DNA of 9,590 bases from Dehalococcoidia bacterium (GCA_023228745.1 JALOAP010000088.1:1-9590); one strand, 5' to 3'. Counted from the stretch's first letter, positions 1 through 7,367 are shown. The notes: generated by a model from the sequence alone, not told the origin. A program made the numbers and translations.

Positions 1-742
1 CGAGCGGCCCTTCGAGCCCCGCTTCGTCGGTCATGCCAGCCAGGTCGACGCTCGCACGGTCGCCCATGAACAGCGTCTCCACGATTGGCCCGGCCGTCCC
101 GCGCGCACCGAGGTGGATGTGCGCCATCGTGAGCGTCTGGCCGTTCCCCTGGGCCACCAGCCGCCACGTCAGTGTGTTCCCGTCGAGCCGGAACTGGAAC
201 TGGCCGGTCGCGTCGCTCACCGCAGGCGGCACCTCTTCGTTCCCGCTCAGCGTCACGGTCGTTGCACCCGCGATCGGCGTCGTCGTAGCGGTCGCAGTCG
301 TCGTTGCCGTCGTTGTCGTTGTGGCCGTCGCGGTCGTTGGCGAAACCGTGGCCGTCCCGGTCTGCGTCTGCGGCGTCTCCGGCTGGACCACCACCGTGCC
401 CATCATGTTCGGGTGGACCGAGCAGATGTACTGGTAGGTGCCGGGCGCGTCGAACGTGTGGGCAAAGGTCTCGCCCGGGTTCACCAGGCCGCTATCGAAC
501 GCCCCCGATGGCTCGGTCGACGTCGCCGTGTGCACGATATCGCCGTTGTTCGTCCACGTCACCGTGTCGCCGACGTTGATCGTCACGTTCGCGGGTTCAA
601 AGGCGAATTCGACCATCGACACCGCCTGGTCCTCGGCGCGCGCACCCCGGGTAAGGAGCAGTGCCCCGACCCCGGCGATAGCAAGTGCAAGGACCAGTCC
701 GGTCGCTCCCCGCAGGACTCGCCGCTGTTCTATCCCTCTCAA
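1..742 (-). CDS. Exported cupredoxin-CHRD domain protein (3' end beyond window)
   Basis: 247 residues are visible and the frame is still open at the window edge. Residues 1-36 form a signal peptide: a basic start, a hydrophobic core rich in Ala/Leu/Val, and an A-R-A cleavage site before EDQA. Residues 38-120 are a plastocyanin/amicyanin-type copper domain with all four type 1 ligands: His71 (DIVH), Cys107, His110 and Met113 in CSVHPNMMG. Residues about 123-158 are a Thr/Ala-rich linker, probably exposed. From about 160 follows a CHRD domain with the typical NEEVPP start and the AHIHLG motif near 207; it is cut off by the edge. The start is TTG because GGAGGG lies 6 bases upstream; an in-frame GTG eight codons earlier has no such site. 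Expected outside the cytoplasmic membrane. Copper binding is a firm family inference; the electron partner and the role of CHRD are unknown. Confidence 0.9.
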   Translation of the reverse strand, partial: MRGIEQRRVLRGATGLVLALAIAGVGALLLTRGARAEDQAVSMVEFAFEPANVTINVGDTVTWTNNGDIVHTATSTEPSGAFDSGLVNPGETFAHTFDAPGTYQYICSVHPNMMGTVVVQPETPQTQTGTATVSPTTATATTTTTATTTATATTTPIAGATTVTLSGNEEVPPAVSDATGQFQFRLDGNTLTWRLVAQGNGQTLTMAHIHLGARGTAGPIVETLFMGDRASVDLAGMTDEAGLEGPL

Positions 743-748
743 TCCTTT

Positions 749-754
749 CCCTCC
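749..754 (-). promoter_or_regulatory. Ribosome binding site deciding the TTG start
   Basis: GGAGGG on the minus strand, 6 bases before the TTG at 742. It selects TTG over an in-frame GTG further upstream and over an ATG in another frame that overlaps the site. Confidence 0.8.
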
Positions 755-786
755 GGTACATGTCACGAGTCGGGTCACTCGACTGG

Positions 787-792
787 CTTATA
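787..792 (-). promoter_or_regulatory. Possible -10 box of the cupredoxin-CHRD gene
   Basis: TATAAG on the minus strand matches TATAAT at five of six positions and would give a leader of about 38 bases before the TTG start. No convincing -35 box is seen at 16-18 bases. Between it and the gene lies a short inverted repeat, CGAGT/ACTCG at 766-781, which could be an operator or chance. Confidence 0.35.
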
Positions 793-947
793 CGGAAGGA
801 ACAGCGCTTCCAGATGCGGTGCACGTATTCGATACGGCTTCGCAAGCAGGGCAGCTACCAGTCGCCAGCCACAACCCACCAGCCACTCATCCCGCTCATC
901 CCCCGCGCACGGAGAAAGGGAGTGTGGGCAAAGCCAAGGCAAATAAT

Positions 948-976
948 CCCCCTCTCCGCCGCAGCAGAAGAGGGGG
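948..976 (-). terminator. Likely terminator of the histidine kinase gene
   Basis: CCCCCTCT and AGAGGGGG form a perfect 8-bp stem around a 13-base loop, about 64 bases after the kinase stop codon. On the minus strand the stem is followed by ATTATTTG, a modest T-rich stretch, so intrinsic termination is plausible but the T-run is imperfect. Hairpins of this CCCCTCTCC/GGAGAGGGG type also occur as dispersed intergenic repeats in GC-rich genomes; only one copy is in this window. Confidence 0.5.
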
Positions 977-998
977 TTGAGGGTGAGGGTACGGCGGG
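974..998 (+). other. G-quadruplex-capable tract
   Basis: Four runs of at least three G on the plus strand (974-976, 981-983, 987-989, 996-998) are separated by loops of 4, 3 and 6 bases, which fits the usual G3+N1-7 rule. It abuts the kinase terminator hairpin and shares its first G-run. For the minus-strand kinase this is the template strand. Confidence 0.4.
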
Positions 999-1039
999 AG
1001 AGGTGAGGGCCGGACGAGCGGTTTGCGGCCTGACGGTGC

Positions 1040-4000
1040 TCACTCGTCGGTGGGCAGCGCGAAGCCAAACTCGGTGCCACCGCCCTCCCGCTTCGCCGCC
1101 CAGATGCGACCGCCCTGGGCGTCCAGCAGGCGCTTGCAGACCGCCAGGCCAAGGCCCGCGCCGGCTGCCGTCGCCGCTGTGCGCGCCGACCGGAAGAACG
1201 GCCGGAAGATATAGTCGATCTCGTCGTCGGTGATGCCCACGCCACGGTCGAACACGCGCACTTCCACGACGCCATTCCCGGCGCGCACCGTCACGTCGAT
1301 CAGTGCGTTCGAAGGGCTGTACTTCTCGGCATTGCTCAGCAGGTTCGCCAGCACCTGGTCGAAATACGTGGGCGAAGCCTCCACCGGGCTCACGTCCTCG
1401 TCGATGTCCATGCGCACCTCGCGCGAAGGGTGCCGCGCGCAGTGCGCCTTCACGATGTGCGGGATCACGCGCTGCACCAGCAGCGGCTCCGTCGCGACTT
1501 CGCCGCGCCCTTCGATTCCCGCCAACACGAGCATGTTCTCGACCAGCCGCTGGAGCCGCTGTGCCTCGCCCCGGATGTCGTCGAGCGAGCCTGCGCGCGC
1601 CTCGGGGTCCATCCGGTCCCAGTGCCGCAACAAGATCTGGGCGTTCCCCAGGATGCCAGTGAGCGGCGTCCGCAGCTCATGCGACACGAGCCCGAGGAAC
1701 TCGTCCTTCAAGGCGTTCGCCCGCTCCAGCGCCTCCTGTGCCTGCTTCACCTGGTCGATATCGACCGAGACCACGAGCCACGATGTCACCACACCGTCGG
1801 CATCGACGATCGGGACCCGCTCCGAAAGATGCCAGCGATAGGTATCGTCCGCACCGCGCAACCGGAACTCGAAGGCGCCCTGCTCGCCAGTGGCAACCGC
1901 CCGGTCCCACCCCTTCCGGACCTCATGCCAGTCATCCGGGTGGACCTTCTCGAGCCACTCGAAGGGGAGGGTGTCGCTCACGCCCATGCCGGTGTATCGC
2001 TGGAGCGTGCGATTACGGAAGATGGTGCGGCCCTCGGGATCGATCAGCGACACGTTCGTCGGTGTCGCCTCCACGAGCATCCGGTACCGCTCTTCGCTCG
2101 CGGCCAGCTGCGCCGCAGTCTCCTGTGTCCGTGCGAAGAGGCGCGCATTCGCCATGGCGAGCGCCGCCTGGTCCGCGATCTCCTCCGCGAGGGAAGCCTG
2201 GTCTGGCCCGAGCGGGCGCGCCTCGTCTGTGTTCACGAAGGTGATCGCCCCGAGGACGTTCCCATGCGCGCGAAGCGGCAGGATCATGAAGCCAGCCACC
2301 TTCGCCCCCTCCGCATGGCGGCGCGCCTCCTCGTCGTCCCCGAGCAGTGCTTCCAACGCCCCTTCCGGCTCGAAAACCACTTCCGGCTTGCCAGAGCGAA
2401 GCACCCGCGCGACCGGATTGTCGGTCCCCGTACGCGGCCCGATCTCCATCGCCATCGCGACGAATTCGGCCTGCCCCGGGTCGGCGTGCGCAGCCGCCAC
2501 ACGCTGCGCACTCCCGTCCTCGGCCAGGACGTCGACGAGGCAGAAGTCCCCGAGGTTTGGCACGGCACAGGCGGCGACCCGCTCCAGCGTCTCGCGCAGG
2601 TCGAGCGACATCGCCAGTTGGCGGCCCACCTCCGCGAGCAACTGCTCCCGCTCGGCCGCCAGCTTCTGGTCGTGAATGTCGGTTGCGTGGCCAATCCAGC
2701 CACGCAATGTGCCCGACGGGTCGCGCAGGGGCTCGGCGCGCTCCAGGTGCCAACGGTAGACGCCGTCGGCGCGGCGCAACCGGTACTCCACATCGACCGG
2801 GCCACCCGTCTCGACCGCCATATCCCAGACCGCATCCACCTGCGGGACATCGTCCGGGTGGAGCGATCGCTTCCAACCATCATTCACGTCGTCGCCCGGG
2901 GCGTTGCCCGTATAGGTGAGCCAGCCCTGGTTCACGTAGTCACAATCGGCCATGGCATCGACGGTGAAGACAGCCAGCGGGATCGTCTCCGTGAGCGTGC
3001 GATAGCGGTCCTCGCTCAGGCGCAGCGCCTCGCGCGCCGCCTCCTGTTCGGTCACATCCACGAATGTCACGATGCCCGCCACGATGTTCCCGCTCTCGTC
3101 GTGGATGGGCGAAGCGCTCAGCGAAAGCATGCCCAGCTCGTTGTCGCCGCGGTCGAACGTGTGGATCTCGTCGCGCACAACTTCCCCATGCAGCGCGCGG
3201 GTTATCGGCCACCGGTCGGGAGGCAAAACCTCAGCGCCATGCAAGGTGCGGCGCCAGCGCGACATCGTGTCGAGGTAGTTTTCCCCGCGCGCGGCGTAGG
3301 GCAGGATCTGGGCCCCGCGACGGTTACTGAAGACCACTTCGCCCGTGGCCGCATCGACGATGACGACGCCCGCAGGCATCTGTTCGAACACCGTCTCCAG
3401 CCGGATACGCGCCCCCTCGACCTCCTCCAACAGCAGCGATTTCTCGATGGTGGTGGCGGCGAAGCGCGCAAGTTGCTCCACGATCGCCTCATCCGTCTCG
3501 TCGAATTCGCCCTCCGAACGGTCCGTGAGCTGAATCAGCCCAAGGTTCCGGCCATCGCTCCCCACGAGTGGCGCGGCCAGCCAGCCTCGCACCTTCGCCG
3601 GCCCAACCTTGTGCCGGGCGAAGGCCAGGTGGTGCTCCGTCTCGGCGCGCGTCATCCGCACGGACTTATCCTCGGCACGCACGAGCTCCACCACTTCCTC
3701 GTCGACCGCAAGCGCCTCCCACGGTTCCCGGCTGGCTTCCCGGTCGGCGAGCGAAATTGCGCTGGTGGCGTGCGCCCAGTCTCCGTCCTGGGCCACGGTG
3801 GTAATGGCGGCGTTGGCGCCGATCATGATGCGGGCGCGCTTGGTGAGCCCTGCGAGCACATGCCCAACCGCCTCGCGACTGTTGATCGCCGTCGCTGCTT
3901 CAGCGAGCGCCCGGAGCTGGCCCGTGTGCCGCTGGAGACGCTCTTCCGCCAGCTTGCGGTCGTGGATGTCCACCGCTACACCGGTCCAAAAGCGAACGTC

Positions 4001-5506
4001 GCCGCGGTGGCCGCGAACGGGCACAACCTGAAGCCAGTGCCAGCGGTATTCGCCGTCGTACCGGCGGATGCGCACCTCCACCCGCTGCTCCGTCTCCGAG
4101 GCGGGGGGCCGGCGCACGGCTGCCGCCCGCTCACGGTCATCGGGGTGGAGGAGTGCGAGATTCGACTTCATCTCGTGCAGCTCTTCCGGCGGGAGCCCGG
4201 TGTATTCGCTCCAGCGCTTGCTCAAATAGCGCAGCTCGGTGTCGGCGCCCGTGATCGAAACGAGCACCGGCAGCGCGTCGCCAAGCTGCCGGAACACATC
4301 TTCGCTCCGCTGGAGCGCCTCCTCCGCGACCTTTCGGTCGTGGATGTCCACGGCGGTACAGACCCACGTCGTCTCCTCCACCGGGTTAGCAACCCGGTTG
4401 ACACGGCCGAGGTGCCACCGGTATTGGCCATCGGCGCGGCGCAATCGCACTTCCGCGGTCCAGCTCTCGCCGACTTCGGTCATCGAAGCCGGGAACCCTG
4501 CTGCGTCGTCCGGGTACACCAGCTGCATCCAGCCGTAGCCAAGGAACTCCTCCGCGGAAAGGCCGCTGTATTCGAGGTAGGCGCCGTTACACCAGAGCGC
4601 CCGCCCGTCCTCCGCCGTCTCCATCACCAGCGCCGCGACCGTTTCGCCGAGCGAGCGGTAGCGTTGCTCGCTGCGCTCCACCGCTTCCTCCGCGCGCTTG
4701 CGATCGTCGATATCGACCGCGGTTCCAACCCAGCGGACGATCGCGCCAGTTTCGTCCCGCTCAGCGACATGCCGCGCGAGGTGCCAACGGTAGACCCCAT
4801 CGGCCCGGCGCAGGCGGAACTCGGATTCCCAGCTATCCCCGCCGAGCGCCGGGTCGCCGCGCGCCACGCGCGTGGCGAGCGGCAGATCGTCCGGGTGGAG
4901 CGCCGCCCGCCAGCCACCTGCCATGGACATTGCCTCTTCCAGGCCGGTGTACTCAAACCACCGCTCGTTGAACCGCACGGGCGTCCCGTCCGGGGCGATT
5001 TCGACCACGAGCGCGGGCATGGCGTCGACCCGCGGCCACGGAGTACGTCCAGTCGCTGCCGGTTCGGGGCCGGCGGGCAGCGCCCGGCCAGGGGTCCTCG
5101 CGGCCAGCGGCGAAACCTCGCGCAGCGCCAACCCAAAGCCATCCGCCCCTTCGAGCCGGTAACAGGTGGCTTCGAAGCGCCGCCCGGTCAGCTCGTCCTC
5201 TGTGCTCACCTCGATCGGCGGGGCGGGCTCCGGCCCGGTGAGCGCCGCGAACGCCCCTCGCAGCGCAAGGTCCCACGGCCCTCCCAGTGCCTCGGCCACG
5301 GCCTTGCCCCGAAACCCATCCGGCTCCTGCCCAAAGGTCGCCGCGAAGGCGCGGTTGACGCGCAAAAACCGCTCGTCCGCACCCAGCAGGGCAAGCGGGC
5401 ACGGAGCCCCAAGGAGGAGTGCATCGACCAGTTCCGGGGAAGTTGAGGGCGACGAGGGGCGACCCCCGCTGGCCTGGCCGCCCGATGCTTTCTTTCCAGG
5501 TGCCAT
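1040..5506 (-). CDS. Soluble multi-PAS/GAF sensor histidine kinase
   Basis: A 1488-residue sensor kinase that should autophosphorylate and pass phosphate to an unseen response regulator. Order: degenerate PAS 25-132; PAS 157-270; PAS 280-392; PAS 402-517; GAF 527-692; PAS 702-820; PAS 832-946; GAF 953-1127; PAS 1137-1252; HisKA 1266-1330 with His1276 in SHELRTP; HATPase 1375-1487 with N-box N1388/N1392, G1 box DRGVGI at 1420, F-box FRPFF at 1434 and G2 box GAGLGL at 1449. Catalytic motifs are complete. Most PAS domains are of the PAS_3/PAC type with a repeated YRWHL signature. No membrane segment, HAMP or receiver domain is seen, so it is probably cytosolic. The start is uncertain: ATG 5506 has GGAG 10 bases upstream; ATG 5539 has GGAG too close; the longest frame starts at 5659 without a site and its first 40 residues look non-coding. 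Ligand unknown. Confidence 0.93.
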   Translation of the reverse strand: MAPGKKASGGQASGGRPSSPSTSPELVDALLLGAPCPLALLGADERFLRVNRAFAATFGQEPDGFRGKAVAEALGGPWDLALRGAFAALTGPEPAPPIEVSTEDELTGRRFEATCYRLEGADGFGLALREVSPLAARTPGRALPAGPEPAATGRTPWPRVDAMPALVVEIAPDGTPVRFNERWFEYTGLEEAMSMAGGWRAALHPDDLPLATRVARGDPALGGDSWESEFRLRRADGVYRWHLARHVAERDETGAIVRWVGTAVDIDDRKRAEEAVERSEQRYRSLGETVAALVMETAEDGRALWCNGAYLEYSGLSAEEFLGYGWMQLVYPDDAAGFPASMTEVGESWTAEVRLRRADGQYRWHLGRVNRVANPVEETTWVCTAVDIHDRKVAEEALQRSEDVFRQLGDALPVLVSITGADTELRYLSKRWSEYTGLPPEELHEMKSNLALLHPDDRERAAAVRRPPASETEQRVEVRIRRYDGEYRWHWLQVVPVRGHRGDVRFWTGVAVDIHDRKLAEERLQRHTGQLRALAEAATAINSREAVGHVLAGLTKRARIMIGANAAITTVAQDGDWAHATSAISLADREASREPWEALAVDEEVVELVRAEDKSVRMTRAETEHHLAFARHKVGPAKVRGWLAAPLVGSDGRNLGLIQLTDRSEGEFDETDEAIVEQLARFAATTIEKSLLLEEVEGARIRLETVFEQMPAGVVIVDAATGEVVFSNRRGAQILPYAARGENYLDTMSRWRRTLHGAEVLPPDRWPITRALHGEVVRDEIHTFDRGDNELGMLSLSASPIHDESGNIVAGIVTFVDVTEQEAAREALRLSEDRYRTLTETIPLAVFTVDAMADCDYVNQGWLTYTGNAPGDDVNDGWKRSLHPDDVPQVDAVWDMAVETGGPVDVEYRLRRADGVYRWHLERAEPLRDPSGTLRGWIGHATDIHDQKLAAEREQLLAEVGRQLAMSLDLRETLERVAACAVPNLGDFCLVDVLAEDGSAQRVAAAHADPGQAEFVAMAMEIGPRTGTDNPVARVLRSGKPEVVFEPEGALEALLGDDEEARRHAEGAKVAGFMILPLRAHGNVLGAITFVNTDEARPLGPDQASLAEEIADQAALAMANARLFARTQETAAQLAASEERYRMLVEATPTNVSLIDPEGRTIFRNRTLQRYTGMGVSDTLPFEWLEKVHPDDWHEVRKGWDRAVATGEQGAFEFRLRGADDTYRWHLSERVPIVDADGVVTSWLVVSVDIDQVKQAQEALERANALKDEFLGLVSHELRTPLTGILGNAQILLRHWDRMDPEARAGSLDDIRGEAQRLQRLVENMLVLAGIEGRGEVATEPLLVQRVIPHIVKAHCARHPSREVRMDIDEDVSPVEASPTYFDQVLANLLSNAEKYSPSNALIDVTVRAGNGVVEVRVFDRGVGITDDEIDYIFRPFFRSARTAATAAGAGLGLAVCKRLLDAQGGRIWAAKREGGGTEFGFALPTDE

Positions 5507-5708
5507 TGCTGGAGAACTCCGCGACCTGTCCTCGCTCATGCTCCGGGGCGGCTCACGATCGGACCACGCTGCACGCTTCGCCGATATAGCGAAATGATTG
5601 CCATAAGGAGACCGAGTGTATAGCCAGAAACGACGAGGGTTCGCCTCGCGAGATTGCATCTATGTTACAAACGCATCGCACTCAATCTGGATGCACGTCA
5701 CCCAACCG

Positions 5709-5906
5709 CTACTGTGGCTCGCCCCCCTCCTCGCTCGCCCGGTGCGAAGCAGGGTCATATTCGAACTGCGCCTCGGTCGCGTGTAGCCGGTAGTGCTTCC
5801 CCTCCGACATCTCCTCCTCGCGCTTCTGCCGATGCCTCCCGGGTTCGTCGCCCGCCTCTTCCTGCGTGGGCGTCGCCTGTTCGTCCCGTTCACGCGGATC
5901 AGTCAC
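5709..5906 (-). CDS. Small charged hypothetical protein, GTG start
   Basis: 65 residues, not recognised. It begins at GTG with GGAGGAGG 6 bases upstream, one of the best ribosome sites in the window, which is the main reason to believe it. The protein is hydrophilic with alternating acidic and basic residues, including QKREEE near 27-32 and a possible second start at Met33 (MSEGKHYRLH). It has no Cys, no hydrophobic helix and few aromatics, so it is probably soluble and partly disordered. It lies upstream of the histidine kinase on the same strand with a gap of about 200 bases and diverges from the MDR gene. It could be co-transcribed with the kinase. A longer frame to an ATG at 5972 exists but has no ribosome site. 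Confidence 0.65.
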   Translation of the reverse strand: MTDPRERDEQATPTQEEAGDEPGRHRQKREEEMSEGKHYRLHATEAQFEYDPASHRASEEGGEPQ

Positions 5907-5912
5907 GTCGAT

Positions 5913-5920
5913 CCTCCTCC
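5913..5920 (-). promoter_or_regulatory. Strong ribosome binding site for the 65-residue protein
   Basis: GGAGGAGG on the minus strand, 6 bases before the GTG at 5906. It decides the GTG start and is the best evidence that this small frame is translated. Confidence 0.7.
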
Positions 5921-6012
5921 AGTCGTCGCCCAAGGATGGCCCGGCGGCACACACCTCCGAATAAGCCACCATCCAGCAGGCTTGCGGCTCTCTCGCGGCT
6001 GTCTCCTGTGAG

Positions 6013-6018
6013 TAGAAT
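6013..6018 (+). promoter_or_regulatory. Possible -10 box of the MDR oxidoreductase gene
   Basis: TAGAAT matches TATAAT at five of six positions and would give a leader of about 16 bases that still contains the ribosome site. No good -35 box is present at normal spacing. The same octamer, GTAGAATC, precedes the gene at 9036. Confidence 0.4.
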
Positions 6019-6029
6019 CACGCAAACAC

Positions 6030-6034
6030 GGAGG
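6030..6034 (+). promoter_or_regulatory. Ribosome binding site of the MDR oxidoreductase
   Basis: GGAGG, 6 bases before the ATG at 6041. It fixes the start well inside a longer open frame that begins at 5654 and whose first part reads as non-coding. Confidence 0.8.
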
Positions 6035-6040
6035 TGTGCC

Positions 6041-7009
6041 ATGAAGGCTGCGGTGTATTACGAAACGGGCGGGCCGGAAGTCCTGCGTTACGAAGAAGTG
6101 CCCGACCCCGAGCTGCGGCCGCGCGGCATCATCATCGAAGTCAAGGCGATCGGCATCCAGGGCGGCGATACGCTCCACCGGAGCCGGGGGGTGCTCGCGT
6201 CGGTCCCCCACATCGTCGGCTACCAGGCCGCAGGCACCGTGCGCGACGTGGGCGAAGGTGTGACGCAGTTCAAGGTAGGCCAGCCCGTCGTCGCCACCAT
6301 GAGCAACGGCTCCCACGCCGAGCTCGTCTCGGTCGCTGCGCGCGCTGCCTACGCCATCCCCAACGGCCTCACGATCGAGCAGGCCGCCGCCATCCCAATC
6401 GAATTCGGTACCGCCGCTGACTGCCTCTTCGAATTCGGCAAACTGAAGGCCGAAGAGACCGTGCTCATCCATGCCGGAGCGAGCGGCGTCGGACTCGCCG
6501 GTGTGCAGCTCGCGAAGCGCGCTGGTGCCACCGTGCTCGCCACCGCCTCCAGCGACGACCGACTCGAACGGCTCAAGGAGTTCGGCCTCGACCACGGCAT
6601 CAACTACGTGACCGGCGACTGGACGGCCACCGCCCGGGAGCTCACCGAAGGCCGCGGCCCCGACCTCATCGTCGACTCCGTGGGCGGGCCGGTGCTTCAG
6701 CAGTCGCTCGAAACGGTCGCCTATCGTGGCCGCGTCGTCAGTGTCGGCCGCGCCGGCCGCGATGATAGCCGCCAGGACACGTGGCCGCTCGTCTCCAAGA
6801 ACGCATCACTCATCGGCGTGCTCCTCGGCGCGGAGATGGCCGTGAACAGCGGCCGCACCCGCCAGATGATCGAACGGCTGCTCCGGGAAGCCGCCGCGGG
6901 CCAACTGCGCATGGCGATCGACCGCACCTTCCCCCTGCGCGAAGCCGCGGAAGCGCACCGCTACATCGAGAGCCGCCAGGCGTTCGGCCGCGTCCTCATG
7001 ACACCCTAG
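6041..7009 (+). CDS. Zinc-free quinone oxidoreductase-type MDR enzyme
   Basis: 322 residues, the normal length for NAD(P)H:quinone oxidoreductase/enoyl-reductase members of the medium-chain dehydrogenase superfamily. The N-terminal GroES-like part (1-115) begins with the typical MKAAVYYETGGPEVL. The cofactor-binding Rossmann part follows: HAGASGVG at 144-151 is the A-x-x-G-x-x-G nucleotide loop, and VDSVGG at 211-216 ends a later strand. The structural and catalytic zinc ligands of alcohol dehydrogenases are absent, which places it in the zinc-free quinone reductase group. It should transfer hydride from NADPH to a quinone or enone; the physiological substrate cannot be read from sequence. 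It stands alone, divergent from the 65-residue gene and convergent with the small Cys protein. Confidence 0.92.
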   Translation: MKAAVYYETGGPEVLRYEEVPDPELRPRGIIIEVKAIGIQGGDTLHRSRGVLASVPHIVGYQAAGTVRDVGEGVTQFKVGQPVVATMSNGSHAELVSVAARAAYAIPNGLTIEQAAAIPIEFGTAADCLFEFGKLKAEETVLIHAGASGVGLAGVQLAKRAGATVLATASSDDRLERLKEFGLDHGINYVTGDWTATARELTEGRGPDLIVDSVGGPVLQQSLETVAYRGRVVSVGRAGRDDSRQDTWPLVSKNASLIGVLLGAEMAVNSGRTRQMIERLLREAAAGQLRMAIDRTFPLREAAEAHRYIESRQAFGRVLMTP

Positions 7010-7037
7010 CGATTTTCGATTCACGATTCGCGATTCA
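7010..7037 (+). repeat. Heptamer array, four copies of CGATTCN
   Basis: Four exact-register 7-base units (CGATTTT, CGATTCA, CGATTCG, CGATTCA) start at the base after the MDR stop codon and end in TTTT. A second array of the same unit lies at 7131-7151 in the opposite orientation. They could fold together across about 100 bases, or serve as 3' ends for the two converging transcripts. Confidence 0.75.
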
Positions 7038-7130
7038 TTTTGCCGCCCGTCGGTGGCCATCGCCCCGGCGCTACCGGCCGCCAGCCGCGCTTCTTGGAGC
7101 TGGTTGGGGACGCAAGGACCATCGCCCGAG

Positions 7131-7151
7131 GAAATCGCGAATCGCGAATCG
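7131..7151 (-). repeat. Heptamer array, three copies of CGATTCN (inverted)
   Basis: Read on the minus strand, three 7-base units (CGATTCG, CGATTCG, CGATTTC) start 6 bases after the stop codon of the 67-residue gene. The 13 bases at 7139-7151 are the perfect reverse complement of 7024-7036. So each of the two convergent genes is followed, in its own reading direction, by the same repeat. Confidence 0.75.
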
Positions 7152-7157
7152 CCGGAC

Positions 7158-7361
7158 CTACCGGCCACCGCCCTCCCACAGCCCGCAGTGCGTCTCCGTG
7201 TCGTCGAGGAAGGGCCCGACGCACTCGCTGCCCTCGCGGATGATGTGCTGGCAGAGGTTCACCAGCCCGCCGCCCGGCCGGTCACCCATTGTCATGCGGA
7301 GGAACCGGCACTTCGCCGCGAACCGCGGCGCCTCGGGCGCGTCACTCAGTCGTCGCAGCAC
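7158..7361 (-). CDS. Small four-cysteine hypothetical protein
   Basis: 67 residues from a GTG start; family not recognised. The stretch from about 14 onward (KCRFLRMTM, DRPGGGLVNLCQHI, EGSECVGPFLDD, HCGLWE) reads as real protein rather than a shadow frame, with Cys at 18, 37, 47 and 59 that could bind a metal or cluster. An in-frame TAG just upstream limits the start to GTG 7361 or to ATG 7295/7289, which would lose Cys18. GTG has no ribosome site but TAGACT lies 6 bases upstream, fitting a leaderless transcript. It diverges from lysA, with 99 bases between the two starts, and its 3' end faces the MDR gene. A chance frame is still possible. Confidence 0.5.
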   Translation of the reverse strand: MLRRLSDAPEAPRFAAKCRFLRMTMGDRPGGGLVNLCQHIIREGSECVGPFLDDTETHCGLWEGGGR

Positions 7362-7367
7362 TCGCCC

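Larger units (their letters stand above)
743..1039. other. Intergenic region between two minus-strand genes
   Basis: This gap of about 300 bases holds the promoter region of the cupredoxin-CHRD gene on its left and the 3' flank of the histidine kinase on its right. Open frames crossing it have no ribosome site and read as shadow protein, so I call no gene here. The right part carries the hairpin and G-rich tract listed separately. Confidence 0.7.
5946..6040. repeat. Inverted repeat covering the MDR gene's ribosome site
   Basis: GGCACACACCTCCG at 5946-5959 and CGGAGGTGTGCC at 6029-6040 are reverse complements apart from a 2-base bulge, with a perfect 10-bp core (5950-5959 with 6029-6038). The right arm contains the ribosome site of the gene at 6041. 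A transcript starting left of 5946 could hide the site; one starting at the -10 box at 6013 would lack the left arm. Confidence 0.5.

Noticed and set aside
33..980. Plus-strand frames of 134 to 277 residues over the left end
   Set aside because: They are low-complexity shadows (Arg- or Val-rich) of the minus-strand cupredoxin-CHRD gene, whose copper ligands and signal peptide make it the real frame.
1430..5446. A 1338-residue open frame antisense to the histidine kinase
   Set aside because: It is a mirror of a GC-rich gene whose codons rarely give stops on the other strand. It is rich in Arg, His and Pro, and its internal repeats (VVDVH, IVDIDRG) are just the reversed VDIHDRK motif of the PAS domains.
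5654..6040. N-terminal extension of the MDR gene to 5654
   Set aside because: The family starts at MKAAVYYE, GGAGG lies 6 bases before that ATG, and the extension reads as Pro/Arg/Ser-rich non-coding sequence.
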